From Pseudomonadota bacterium (GTDB lineage: Bacteria; Myxococcota_A; Polyangia; Polyangiales; Polyangiaceae): a stretch of 64,000 nt of DNA. Below are positions 1 to 8,511 of the stretch, in pieces (positions within the stretch are counted from its first letter, which is position 1; every line of letters begins with the position of its first letter). The DNA is taken from contig JAFAER010000057.1 of assembly GCA_023423895.1 (NCBI GenBank), forward strand, positions 14,797 through 78,796, written 5' to 3'. Position numbers and translations under genes: made by a program. The notes beneath the pieces were generated by a model. It did no database searches, had not been told where the DNA came from, and saw nothing but the letters and a program-made list of their open reading frames with translations.

Positions 1-700
1 GTCTCCCCCGCAGAGGTCCCGTCCATCCAGGTGTTGCCGCTCCACTCGTTGCCGCTTCCAGCTTTCCAGTACGCGACGGGGCCATAGAAGCCGCTCTTCG
101 CGAAGTAACGCGTCGAAAACTTGTTGTTCACGACCTTCACGTTCGACGAGCCGGGATCGGGCCCGTAGACGGTGTAGCCACCTCCCGCGAGCACGTTGTC
201 TTCGACGAGGATGTTCGTCGAAGGAGCGCTTGCCCCGATGAAGACGGCCGCCGTCTGGCCCTGCGCATTGAGGATCGTGTTGTGACGGACCGTGACGATC
301 TCGCTTCCGAGCTCGCACCCGTCGTTGTGCGAATCAGGGCCCGTGCCGAGATCGTGAATGTACGAATCGGTCATCGTCGAATTCGAGCCGAGCTTGACGC
401 CATCGCCCGCTCCGGAGCAGTTCAGGCGGCGGATCGTCATGTTGCTGCCACCGACGCACGCCTGCGAGTCCACCGTACCGACGATGGTGCTGTCCTCGAC
501 GACCCCGCCCTTGCCGTCGAACAGAATCGGCCAGTAGCCGCCCGTCGTGATCTTCACGTTCCGGATCGTCACGTTGTCCGCGTAGACCCGGATTGCTCCC
601 TTCAGGTCGATGTTCTCGAGGATCGTTCCGTCATCGTCGATGGTGATGTCCCCGGAGCGTGGCGTGAGCGTGCCCTTCGCGCCGGTGTTCGTTTCATCCG
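1..700. repeat. direct repeat copy 1 (beta-helix coding region)
   Basis: This stretch aligns colinearly with about 2451-3150 at a constant offset of 2450 bp, with only scattered substitutions visible. The repeat covers the helix domains of the two paralogous genes and stops where their linkers diverge. It may continue beyond the left edge of the window. Confidence 0.85.
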
Positions 701-938
701 GGTAACCGGTCTTCGACGGACCGCTGTCCTCCGACGGCGTCCCTCCGTCGACCTCGTTCATGTTCGAGGCGTCCGACGAGTCCGAGCGTGCGCCGCCGTC
801 CGTGACATCTCGACCTGGGTCGCTCTTCGCGCCGCTGTCGACCTCTGCTGCCGTGCACGAGATCGCGGCTGTCATGAGCCCGAAGAGGGCCGCGGTCGCC
901 GCGAAGCGCGAGATGGATGTCGGCATCGTCGGGTTCAT
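1..938 (-). CDS. right-handed beta-helix (pectate-lyase-like) secreted protein, 3' end outside window
   Basis: The reading frame is open to the left edge, so the C-terminus is missing; 312 complete codons are visible. The ATG at 938 follows a GAGGAAGGA ribosome-binding sequence. The N-terminus is a signal peptide ending in AISCTAA, consistent with a lipoprotein, followed by a Ser/Asp/Gly-rich linker of about 50 residues. The rest is a parallel beta-helix with repeated short strands such as NVTIRNVKI, NMTIRRLNC and NILVEDNVL, as in pectate-lyase-like polysaccharide-active proteins. The helix domain is nearly identical in DNA and protein to the gene at 2438-3520; only the linker differs. No catalytic residues can be assigned, so a carbohydrate-degrading role is inferred from the fold. 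Confidence 0.8.
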   Translation of the reverse strand, partial: MNPTMPTSISRFAATAALFGLMTAAISCTAAEVDSGAKSDPGRDVTDGGARSDSSDASNMNEVDGGTPSEDSGPSKTGYPDETNTGAKGTLTPRSGDITIDDDGTILENIDLKGAIRVYADNVTIRNVKITTGGYWPILFDGKGGVVEDSTIVGTVDSQACVGGSNMTIRRLNCSGAGDGVKLGSNSTMTDSYIHDLGTGPDSHNDGCELGSEIVTVRHNTILNAQGQTAAVFIGASAPSTNILVEDNVLAGGGYTVYGPDPGSSNVKVVNNKFSTRYFAKSGFYGPVAYWKAGSGNEWSGNTWMDGTSAGE

Positions 939-984
939 TCCTTCCTCGTCGTAGCGTCGTTCGTGTGAACGCCGTCTCGAGCAG

Positions 985-2391
985 TCAATGCAGCTTGGCG
1001 ATCACCTGGGTGAAGAACGCGTGATTGAGCGCACAGTCGGTGTCGGAGCAAGAGAAGGTCCCCTCCGCCTTTCCCTTGGAGTAGCCGACGTATCCGTGCT
1101 GCGCCTTGTAGAAGAAGTCGGTCACGCCGACGGCCATCCTCTCGTAGGCGGCCGACGTCGCGCTCGTCGTTTGCCAGAGGCCGTGGGCGACGAGCACCAG
1201 ATGATGGAACATGTTGGCGCGTGTCCCGAGGTACGCGTAGCCGGCAGAGCTGCGAGCTCCGTTGGCGTCGACGCTGTCGAACTCCTTCTCCATGCCGACG
1301 GCCCCGAGATTGGGGAGGCCCGCGCATCCGGAGACGATCACCCCGGCTCGCTTGCCGGAGACGGTGATGCCGGTGCCGCCGGCGAGGCCGCACGACACCT
1401 TCTTGCTGAATGTGTCGTTCGCGAGGTTCAAATAGATGTCGAGGGGCTGTCCGAGCGTCATCCCGTAGAGCCGATAGCTCTTGATCTTCGTCTGCACCGT
1501 CTGTGGGTTCGGGGCGCCGGAGCTCGGCTTGGTCACGTACGTGCGAAAGGTGTCGAACAGGTTCAGTAGCCCCTTGCTCCCGAGCTCGGCGGTGAAGGCG
1601 GCGTGGTCGTAGTTGTCGAGGATCGCCTCGGCAGGCCCCTGCCCTCCGAAGTACGCCGTGGACACCAGGACTGCGCCGATCATCCCCTCCCGGTAGTTGG
1701 GGTTGTGATCTCGACTCGCCGTCTCGCCGTCGAGGCTCGTGACCTCGGCCACTCCCTTCGCGCTCGCGTCCGAGGTCATGTACGCGTCGGCGACGAGCGT
1801 CGCCTTCATGATCAGATCGATCTTCTCGACCTCTGCGGCGGTGAGCTGGCCCCATACGCGTGGGATCCGCCGCGCGATCGCGAACATCGCGGTCACGTCC
1901 CGCTCGAGCACGGCGACGTACGCGCCGTTGCCGATCGGGTCGTTGCCGTTGCCGAGCACGTAGCGCATCTGCTGGAGGAGACGCGCGTCCGCCTCGGTCT
2001 GGCCTGCGTACGCGGCGACAGCGAGCATCACGGGGGCGCCGTCGCACGGTCCTCCGCAATAGGGCTCGCCGTTGCCGTTGCGACGGTAGTAGGTGAGCCC
2101 GTGCCCGATCGCGTCGGTCAGCACCGATGGCTCGATCTGCGGGAACATGGCGCCTTGTCCACCGTCGCCAGCGTCCGCCGCACCGCCGGCATCGGCACCA
2201 GAGACCGACGCATCGTTCCCGGACGCCGAGCTGGTCTCGTCATCCGCGACGTCTCCACCGGGGTTGGAGTCGGAAGCTCCGCACTCCGAGCAAGGCGCCG
2301 CTGCGTTCTCCTCGGAGCACCCGCTGGCAACGGCGATGATGCTCGCGAGACCGAGAACGCAACAGAGGACGATGGAAGGCGTCTTTCGCAT
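985..2391 (-). CDS. secreted lipoprotein of unknown function between two beta-helix genes
   Basis: This 468-residue protein begins at an ATG at 2391 behind an AAGG; the upstream in-frame extension is not used because the signal peptide starts here. The signal peptide ends in IAVASGC, a lipobox. A Ser/Gly/Asp-rich linker follows to about residue 80. The remainder is an alpha-rich globular region containing two or three Cys pairs (for example YCGGPCDG and TFSCSDTDC). I do not recognise the family. The helix-rich composition and the flanking beta-helix genes would suit a polysaccharide-lyase or carbohydrate-processing partner, but this is context only. It lies 46 bp downstream of the 2438-3520 gene on the same strand and may be cotranscribed with it. 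Confidence 0.75.
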   Translation of the reverse strand: MRKTPSIVLCCVLGLASIIAVASGCSEENAAAPCSECGASDSNPGGDVADDETSSASGNDASVSGADAGGAADAGDGGQGAMFPQIEPSVLTDAIGHGLTYYRRNGNGEPYCGGPCDGAPVMLAVAAYAGQTEADARLLQQMRYVLGNGNDPIGNGAYVAVLERDVTAMFAIARRIPRVWGQLTAAEVEKIDLIMKATLVADAYMTSDASAKGVAEVTSLDGETASRDHNPNYREGMIGAVLVSTAYFGGQGPAEAILDNYDHAAFTAELGSKGLLNLFDTFRTYVTKPSSGAPNPQTVQTKIKSYRLYGMTLGQPLDIYLNLANDTFSKKVSCGLAGGTGITVSGKRAGVIVSGCAGLPNLGAVGMEKEFDSVDANGARSSAGYAYLGTRANMFHHLVLVAHGLWQTTSATSAAYERMAVGVTDFFYKAQHGYVGYSKGKAEGTFSCSDTDCALNHAFFTQVIAKLH

Positions 2392-2437
2392 GGGAACCAA
2401 CCTTGGTGGAGAGCTCGAGTGACACCCGAGCGAATCG

Positions 2438-3520
2438 TCACGGATTGAGCGTGTTCCCCGCCGAGGGCCCATCCATCCAGACGTTGCCGCTCCACTCGTT
2501 GCCGCTTCCCGTCTTCCAGTACGCGACGGGGCCGTAGGAGCCGCTCTTCGCGAAGTAACGCGTCGAGAACTTGTTGTTCACGACCCTCACGTTCGACGAC
2601 CCCGGATCAGGCCCGTAGACAGTGTAGCCACCTCCCGCGAGCACGTTGTCTTCGACGAGGATGTTCGTGGAAGGAGCGCTCGCGCCGATGAAGACGGCCG
2701 CCGTCTGGCCCTGCGCATTGAGGATCGTGTTGTGACGGACGGTGACGTTCTTGCTTCCGAGCTCGCACCCGTCGTTGTGCGACCCAGGACCCGAGCCGAG
2801 ATCGTGGATGTACGAATCCGTCATCGTCGAGTTCGAGCCGAGCTTGATGCCGTCCCCCGCTCCAGAGCAGTTCAGGCGGCGGATCGTCATGTTGCTGCCA
2901 CCGACGCACGCCTGCGAGTTCACGGTACCGACGATCGTGGTGTCCTCGACGACCCCGCCCTTGCCGTCGAACAGGATCGGCCAATAGCCGCCCGTGGTGA
3001 TCTTCACGTTCCGGATCGTCACGTTGTCCGCGTAGACGCGGATCGCTCCCTTCAGGTCGATGTTCTCGAGGATCGTCCCGTTCACGTTGACCGTGATGTC
3101 GCCGGAGCGTGGTGTGAGCGTTCCCTTGGCTCCCGTGTTCGTCCCGTCCGGATAGCTCGACGGAGTACCGCCGGGAGGTGGCGGCGACGGGTCGCCACTG
3201 GGAGGCGGCGTCGACGGGTCTCCGCTGGGAGGCGGTGTCGACGGGTCATCGACGGGGGGCGGTGTCGACGGACCTCCTGTGGGTGCGGGCGGCGGCGTTG
3301 GACGAGGCCCCTTGCAGTGTCCCCACCGGTGGCAGCGGCGAAGCTCCTCGCTCGACGACTCGAATCCGATCGCGTCCTCGTCTTCCAGTCCCTCCTCGCT
3401 GCAACCCGTCAGTGCGACGAAGCCCAGGATCATTGCGGCCACCGCGCCGAACCCAGCGGCGGTTCGGCGGTGGGCGAAACGGTCCATCGAGCGCGTCGTG
3501 TCCTTGGTCGGGGTGTGCAT
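2438..3520 (-). CDS. right-handed beta-helix lipoprotein with Pro-rich linker
   Basis: This 360-residue protein probably starts at the ATG at 3520, behind GAGGAGG at 11 nt; a GTG at 3544 is an alternative. The signal peptide ends in a lipobox (FVALTGC). The linker, about residues 60-120, carries four to five repeats of the type STPPPSGDP. The C-terminal 240 residues form a parallel beta-helix nearly identical to that of the gene at 1-938. The fold is typical of pectate-lyase-like and other polysaccharide-active or binding proteins, but the ligand is unknown. Its different linker and N-terminus attached to an almost unchanged helix domain suggest recent duplication or gene conversion limited to the helix. 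Confidence 0.85.
   Translation of the reverse strand: MHTPTKDTTRSMDRFAHRRTAAGFGAVAAMILGFVALTGCSEEGLEDEDAIGFESSSEELRRCHRWGHCKGPRPTPPPAPTGGPSTPPPVDDPSTPPPSGDPSTPPPSGDPSPPPPGGTPSSYPDGTNTGAKGTLTPRSGDITVNVNGTILENIDLKGAIRVYADNVTIRNVKITTGGYWPILFDGKGGVVEDTTIVGTVNSQACVGGSNMTIRRLNCSGAGDGIKLGSNSTMTDSYIHDLGSGPGSHNDGCELGSKNVTVRHNTILNAQGQTAAVFIGASAPSTNILVEDNVLAGGGYTVYGPDPGSSNVRVVNNKFSTRYFAKSGSYGPVAYWKTGSGNEWSGNVWMDGPSAGNTLNP
2451..3150. repeat. direct repeat copy 2 (beta-helix coding region)
   Basis: This is the partner of the repeat at 1-700, in the same orientation. Recombination between the copies would delete the lipoprotein gene at 985-2391 and fuse the two beta-helix genes. Confidence 0.85.
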
Positions 3521-3717
3521 TTGCGTGGTTGCCTCCTCGGCCACGCCTTACGCACGCCTCGGGCCACGATGCCGCGAAGTGATTTCCGATAGTTGGGCGG
3601 GCTTGGTCTTCAACCGCCGGTTGAAACCGACCCCCGCTGCATCTCCATGCCGTCCTCGATCGAGGCGCAGCCGAGCGAGGAGCAGCGCCTGAGACCGGTC
3701 CTCGGCAAGCGGGACGG

Positions 3718-4677
3718 TCAGGCGCTTCTCGCTGCGCGCAAGAGCCTCTCTGCGGTGCTGCGCAGATGTTCGGCCAGCTCCGCGGGCTCCTGGATCTCGA
3801 ACTCGACGTCGAGCGTCGCCACGTACAGGCCGAGATGGGCGAGGGAGTGTCCTCCCGTGACCAGCAGACAGCGGTTGGCATCCAGCGGCGTGAGAGATCC
3901 GGCCAGCGGCGAGACCTTCTGCAGGATCTCCTCGTACGGCGCGTGGAGGATCACCTTGGCTCGATGCGCGTACACCGTCGAGCCCACCGACCGGGCGACA
4001 TACCGGGCGACGCTGCCTTCCGGGATGGGCCGCGGCACGAAGCGGCGATGCGTGCTCGCGCAGCGCACGATGCGATCGAGCCGGAACGTTCTCCAGTCCT
4101 CGCGACCGAGATCCCACGCGGCGAGATACCAGCGGTTGCCTGCGTGGACGAGGCCGTGCGGCTCCACCTCGCGCTCGCTATTCGCAGCCTTGCTGTCGCC
4201 GTAACGGAGCGAGACGCGCTCCTGATCGCGGCACGCGCTCGCCAGCGTGGTCAGGCATTCTGCATCGACCACGGGCCCTGTCATCTGCAGCCGCGAGACG
4301 GCCCCGTGCAGCGCCTTCACTCGCTTCCGCAGCCGCGCCGGCAGCACTTGTTCCAGCTTCGTCAGCGCACGCACCGCTGCCTCTTCGACCCCCGTCACGG
4401 TGCCCGCAGCTGCGTTGCGTAGGCCGAGCGCCACGGCGAGCGCTTCGTCGTCGTCGAGCAAGAGGGGCGGAAGCGAGGCGCCCGCACCGAGCCGATAGCC
4501 GCCGGCGACGCCGGACGTCGCATCGACGGGATACCCGAGCTCACGCAGCCGGTCGACGTCCCGACGCACGGTGCGCTCGGTGATCTCGAGGCGCTCGGCG
4601 AGCTCGCGCCCGGACCAGAAGCCGCGTGCCTGCAGCAGCGAGAGCAGGCGAAGCAGACGAGCAGACGTGAGCAGCAT
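3718..4677 (-). CDS. HTH/WYL-domain transcriptional regulator (YafY type)
   Basis: This 319-residue protein starts at the ATG at 4677. Residues 1-60 are a DeoR-like winged helix-turn-helix (RELAERLEITERTVRRDVDR). The middle and C-terminal part is a WYL domain with the signature NRWYLAAWDL and the following RTFRLDRI, followed by a WCX-type C-terminal extension. WYL proteins are ligand-responsive DNA-binding regulators. The gene diverges from a glutathione S-transferase gene, and a perfect palindrome lies between them, so it probably controls both itself and that gene. The longer upstream frame to 4755 would run through the palindrome and is not favoured. Confidence 0.92.
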   Translation of the reverse strand: MLLTSARLLRLLSLLQARGFWSGRELAERLEITERTVRRDVDRLRELGYPVDATSGVAGGYRLGAGASLPPLLLDDDEALAVALGLRNAAAGTVTGVEEAAVRALTKLEQVLPARLRKRVKALHGAVSRLQMTGPVVDAECLTTLASACRDQERVSLRYGDSKAANSEREVEPHGLVHAGNRWYLAAWDLGREDWRTFRLDRIVRCASTHRRFVPRPIPEGSVARYVARSVGSTVYAHRAKVILHAPYEEILQKVSPLAGSLTPLDANRCLLVTGGHSLAHLGLYVATLDVEFEIQEPAELAEHLRSTAERLLRAARSA

Positions 4678-4694
4678 TTCGACAGCATCCTCTA

Positions 4695-4721
4695 CATCGC
4701 GGACCGTATCTGTCCGCGATG
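4695..4721. promoter_or_regulatory. candidate operator palindrome between WYL regulator and GST
   Basis: Two perfect 10-bp arms (CATCGCGGAC and GTCCGCGATG) are separated by the 7-bp spacer CGTATCT. The element lies in the 107 bp between the divergent starts at 4677 and 4785, close to the regulator start. Its symmetry and position suit the binding site of the dimeric WYL regulator; this assignment is inferred. Confidence 0.65.
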
Positions 4722-4784
4722 CAACATACCGTCCAGGACATCGAAGCACGAGCACCGTGCCTCGATTCCAACCAGGAGAACCGC

Positions 4785-5399
4785 ATGTCCATCGTGTTCC
4801 ACACCGCTCCGTTTTCGAGCGCAGGTCCCGTCGCCGTCGTCCTCGCCGAGCTCGAGATCCCGCACGAGCGCGTGGTGCTCGACCTCGCCAAGGGCGATCA
4901 GAAGAAGCCCGAGCACCTCGCCCTGAACCCGAACGGCAAGGTGCCCACCCTCGTCGTGGACGGCACCCCCATGTTCGAGGCTCTGGCGATCATGCAGTGG
5001 CTCGGCGATCGCTACGGCGTGCAGCGCGGGATGTGGCCCAGCGCCGATTCGCCGGCGCGTCTACGAGCGCTGTCGTGGACCACGTGGGGGTACGTGACCT
5101 ACGGAGGGGCGCTCCAGCGCCTCGTGCAGACCGGCTCGGATCGCTATCCGACGCTGAAGAGCGAGGTGCACGCCGCGGCAGCACTCGAGGAGCTGAAACA
5201 TCTGCTCGACGTGCTGGAGACGCAGCTGAAGAAGGCTCCGTTCTTGCTCGGCGAGACCGTGTCGATCGCCGATCTGATCCTCGCGTGTGTGCTCGGATAC
5301 GGCGCGTATTGCGGCGCATCGTTCGACGGTCATGCAGCGATCGCCGCGTGGATGAAGCGCGTGGGGGAGCGCCCCTCGATGCAGAGTCAGAACAGCTGA
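4785..5399 (+). CDS. glutathione S-transferase family protein
   Basis: This 204-residue cytosolic protein starts at the ATG at 4785, seven bases after an AGGAG. The N-terminal half is the thioredoxin-like GST domain. A serine pair near residue 11 (FSSAG) sits where the catalytic Ser normally lies, and NPNGKVPTLVVDG holds the cis-proline loop. EALAIMQWLGDRY replaces the usual E-S-x-A-I glutathione contact with E-A. The C-terminal half is the all-helical domain, ending in SIADLILACVLGY. It probably conjugates or reduces electrophiles with glutathione or a related thiol. The divergent WYL regulator and palindrome suggest inducible expression. Confidence 0.9.
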   Translation: MSIVFHTAPFSSAGPVAVVLAELEIPHERVVLDLAKGDQKKPEHLALNPNGKVPTLVVDGTPMFEALAIMQWLGDRYGVQRGMWPSADSPARLRALSWTTWGYVTYGGALQRLVQTGSDRYPTLKSEVHAAAALEELKHLLDVLETQLKKAPFLLGETVSIADLILACVLGYGAYCGASFDGHAAIAAWMKRVGERPSMQSQNS

Positions 5400-5572
5400 G
5401 CCGGCGCTGATCCGCATCGCGGCGTTGCGGCAAGTTCCGCTCGCCGCGTGCCTCGGGCTCGCGGGCGACCTCTGTCGGACGGCGGCGGAGCACCGATTCG
5501 CTCGAGAGCATCGCAAATCAGGGCGATTCGAGAACGGCGACGTCGCGGGGACGCGGTGGCGGAGAGGAGACG

Positions 5573-7126
5573 TCAGAGGCACCCGTCCTTGATGTGACGG
5601 ACCCCTCGGGCGTCCTCCTCGTACGGAGGATTGCAGTTTGGCCTTCGGGTGGGACGGCCGACAGGCGCAGCGCTACGCGTGGGAGGCGCTCGGCGTCCGG
5701 TTGCGACGCCTCGCGGCGGGGGCGGAGAGACGGGCGTGTCGGTCGGCGCGGCCGGCGCGGTCGGCGTCGTCGCGATCGACGACGGCGTGGCAGAAGCGAC
5801 AGCTGCGCCCGCCGCTTCGAGCATCGGCGTCGGAGGACCAGCGCTCTCCGCGCTCGACGCACTCTCGCCGCTCTCCGCACGCTCGCCGCTCGACGCACGC
5901 GTGCTGTCCGCGCTCGCACGATGACGGGTCACGATCAACACGCTGACCACCACGAGCCCGACCGCTCCCATCACGCCCAGCAGCGCGATCACGCCGCGCC
6001 GACGCGGCTCGTCCCTGAGACCGCGACCGACGACGCGCTCCTCCGCCGGCGCACGGGCCATCGCTGGCGCTGCGCCCGCCGTCTCCGTCACGAGCTCGTC
6101 GTTCACGGCCCGCGGAGGCAGCAGATGCCGTCCCGTGAGCGTCGGCACTCCGCTCGCGCGCTCCATCGCGGCGACGTAGTGGGCGCGCGCCTCGACCGCC
6201 TCCGCCGCGACGTCGCGGACCCAGTCGCCGACCTCACGGGGGAGCGCCGGTGAGGTCGCTCTCTCGAGCGCCCTGGCCATCTCGTCCGCCGACGCGAAGC
6301 GTGATTCCGGGTCGCGACTCAGACCGCGGAGGACGATCTCGCTCAGTGCATCGGGCACGTCGGGCGCGAGGCGTGTCGGAGGCACCACGACGCCGGCCAG
6401 GACCTTCGCCATCGATGCCGGCTCGTTGGCGGCTTCGAACAGCTGCTCTCCGGTGAGGAGCTCCCAGAGGACGACCGACAGCGCATAGACGTCCGTGCGC
6501 GGCGTCACCGGCTCCTCCCTGAGCTGCTCGGGCGCCATGTAACGGATCTTGCCCTTCAGCCCTCCGCTGCGCGTCGTCTGTGCAACGGAGGTCGCCTTCG
6601 CGATCCCGAAGTCGAGCACGCGCGCGAGGCCGTCGGTGCCGACGAGCACGTTCTGAGGCGAGACATCGCGATGGACGATGCCGAGCGGCTCGCCGTCGGG
6701 CCCATTCGCCGCATGGGCCGCGTGGAGACCGTAGAGCGCGTCGGCGGCGACGCGCACGGCGACGGCGATGGGGATCCGCCGACCGCGTTTCGCAGCCGCT
6801 CTTCGAAGACCCGCGAGCGATTCGCCGGCCACGTACTCCATGACGAGGAGCAGCTCACCACCTTCCGCGAGCGCGTCGAGCGTCGCGACGACGTTGGGGT
6901 GGCGGATCCGCGCCGCGAGCCGCCCTTCGTCGAGGAACATCTTCGCGAAGTCCGGAAGCTTCGCGACGTGCTCGTGGAGTCGCTTGATCGCCACGACCCT
7001 GGCGAACCCCTGCTCGCCCACGAGTCGCCCGAAATGGACCGCACCCATTCCGCCCGACGCGAGCTCGCCGAACATCTCATATCGACCGATCCGGCGTTCG
7101 CACTGGGCGGTGGGCCGGTCGGTCAT
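5573..7126 (-). CDS. membrane-anchored Ser/Thr protein kinase
   Basis: This 517-residue protein carries a complete Hanks-type kinase domain at about residues 14-290. The glycine loop is GELASGGMGAV (20-30), the ATP lysine is K48 in VVAIKRL, the catalytic loop is HRDVSPQN (152-159), the metal motif DFG is at 172-174 and APE at 198-200. A single transmembrane segment lies at about 379-399. A Ser/Ala/Pro-rich tail of about 115 residues follows and would be extracytoplasmic. It is transcribed divergently from the FHA-sigma54 activator with only 17 bp between starts, so the two are probably a signalling pair in which kinase phosphorylation is read by the FHA domain. That pairing is an inference from context. 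Confidence 0.95.
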   Translation of the reverse strand: MTDRPTAQCERRIGRYEMFGELASGGMGAVHFGRLVGEQGFARVVAIKRLHEHVAKLPDFAKMFLDEGRLAARIRHPNVVATLDALAEGGELLLVMEYVAGESLAGLRRAAAKRGRRIPIAVAVRVAADALYGLHAAHAANGPDGEPLGIVHRDVSPQNVLVGTDGLARVLDFGIAKATSVAQTTRSGGLKGKIRYMAPEQLREEPVTPRTDVYALSVVLWELLTGEQLFEAANEPASMAKVLAGVVVPPTRLAPDVPDALSEIVLRGLSRDPESRFASADEMARALERATSPALPREVGDWVRDVAAEAVEARAHYVAAMERASGVPTLTGRHLLPPRAVNDELVTETAGAAPAMARAPAEERVVGRGLRDEPRRRGVIALLGVMGAVGLVVVSVLIVTRHRASADSTRASSGERAESGESASSAESAGPPTPMLEAAGAAVASATPSSIATTPTAPAAPTDTPVSPPPPRGVATGRRAPPTRSAAPVGRPTRRPNCNPPYEEDARGVRHIKDGCL

Positions 7127-7143
7127 CGTTTAAGCTTACCCGA

Positions 7144-8499
7144 ATGAGCTCGAAGGTCGGCAACCCCACGCTCACGTCGATTCGCGCCGACGCCGTCGAA
7201 TTGCCGGCGCTGCGCGTCGTCCTCCTCGAGAGCGCGTCGCAGGCGATGCGAGGTGTGCCCCTCGAGCTCGCTCCGGTGGTCGTCGGGACCGGGGAGGCCT
7301 GCGATCTGGTCGTCGTCGACCGCCGCGTCTCGCGGCGTCATTGCGAAATATCGCTCACCCACGAGGGCGTCGTCCTCCGCGATCTGGGCAGCAAGAACGG
7401 GACCTTCGTCGGCGGGCTCGCCGTTCGCGAAGTCCTCTTGCCACCGGACGTGACCGTTACCGTGGGCGACACGCGGCTGATGGTGCGCGTCGTCGGAGCG
7501 CCCTCGGTGCTCGCTCTCTGGCCGACACCGCAATTCGGGAGCGCGCTCGGCGGAAGCATCGCGATGCGGTCGTTGTTTGCGACCCTCGCGCGAGCCGCGA
7601 AGACCGACGAGACGATCCTCCTCGAAGGGGAGTCGGGGACCGGGAAGGAGGTGCTGGCACGCTCCATCCACGCTCTGAGCCCGCGCGCTGGAGGCCCCTT
7701 CACCGTGCTCGACTGCGCTGGGCTCGCACCGAGCCTCGTCGAGGCGGAGCTCTTCGGCAGCATGCGCGGCGCGTTCACGGGTGCCGACCTCGATCGCCCC
7801 GGCATCTTCGCGGAGGCTCACGGCGGTACCCTGTTCATCGACGAGCTCGGCGAGCTCCCCATCGACGTGCAGCCCAAGCTGCTTCGCGCGCTCGAGACGC
7901 GGAAGTATCGCCCCGTCGGCGCGAGCGATTGGCGCCCGTTCGACGTTCGCATCGTCGCTGCGACCCACCGCGATCTGCGCCAGGCCGTAGCGAAAGGCAC
8001 GTTCCGTGACGACCTCTTCTATCGGCTCGCGGTCGTCGCGGCTCGTGTCCCCGCGCTTCGCGAACGACGCGACGACATCGAGTTGCTCGTCGAACACTTC
8101 CTCGCCGCGCAGCGACCTCCCCGCTCGCTGCACGATCTCCCGCCGAACATGATGGCGATGCTCCGAGCGCACGATTACCCGGGGAATGTGCGAGAGCTCC
8201 GCAACGTCCTCGCGCGCCTGACGGTCTTTCCCGAGATGGGCCTCGAGGCCTTCGACGGGGCCGTGCCGGCGGCGACCGAAGGCGCCGCTGCGCGCGACCC
8301 CTGGGCCCCCTGGCTCGGGATGGAGTTGCGCGCCGCGCGTGAGCAGCTCGTCGAGCGCTTCGAGGCGAGCTACCTCATGGCGCACCAGCGCGCGTGTGGC
8401 GGCAACGTCGCGCGCATGGCCGAGGTCGCCGGAGTCTCGAAGCAGATGATCTATCGCCTGCTCGAACGCCACGGCATTCGGCCTCGCAGCAGCGGGTGA
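7144..8499 (+). CDS. FHA-domain sigma54-dependent transcriptional activator
   Basis: This 451-residue protein has an FHA domain (about 40-110; RRVSRRHCEI and GSKNGTFVGG), a sigma54 AAA+ domain and a Fis-type HTH near 415-447. The AAA+ domain shows Walker A GESGTGKE at 162-169, GAFTGA at 209-214 for sigma54 contact, and Walker B GGTLFIDELGELP at 227-239. It lacks a receiver domain, so activation probably works through phosphothreonine binding by FHA rather than a two-component phosphorelay. It diverges from the Ser/Thr kinase. The two starts lie 17 bp apart, so promoter elements for each must lie in the other coding region or overlap. The gene ends 12 bp before the convergent PEGA-like gene. 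Confidence 0.95.
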   Translation: MSSKVGNPTLTSIRADAVELPALRVVLLESASQAMRGVPLELAPVVVGTGEACDLVVVDRRVSRRHCEISLTHEGVVLRDLGSKNGTFVGGLAVREVLLPPDVTVTVGDTRLMVRVVGAPSVLALWPTPQFGSALGGSIAMRSLFATLARAAKTDETILLEGESGTGKEVLARSIHALSPRAGGPFTVLDCAGLAPSLVEAELFGSMRGAFTGADLDRPGIFAEAHGGTLFIDELGELPIDVQPKLLRALETRKYRPVGASDWRPFDVRIVAATHRDLRQAVAKGTFRDDLFYRLAVVAARVPALRERRDDIELLVEHFLAAQRPPRSLHDLPPNMMAMLRAHDYPGNVRELRNVLARLTVFPEMGLEAFDGAVPAATEGAAARDPWAPWLGMELRAAREQLVERFEASYLMAHQRACGGNVARMAEVAGVSKQMIYRLLERHGIRPRSSG

Positions 8500-8511
8500 C
8501 CCGACCGCGCT

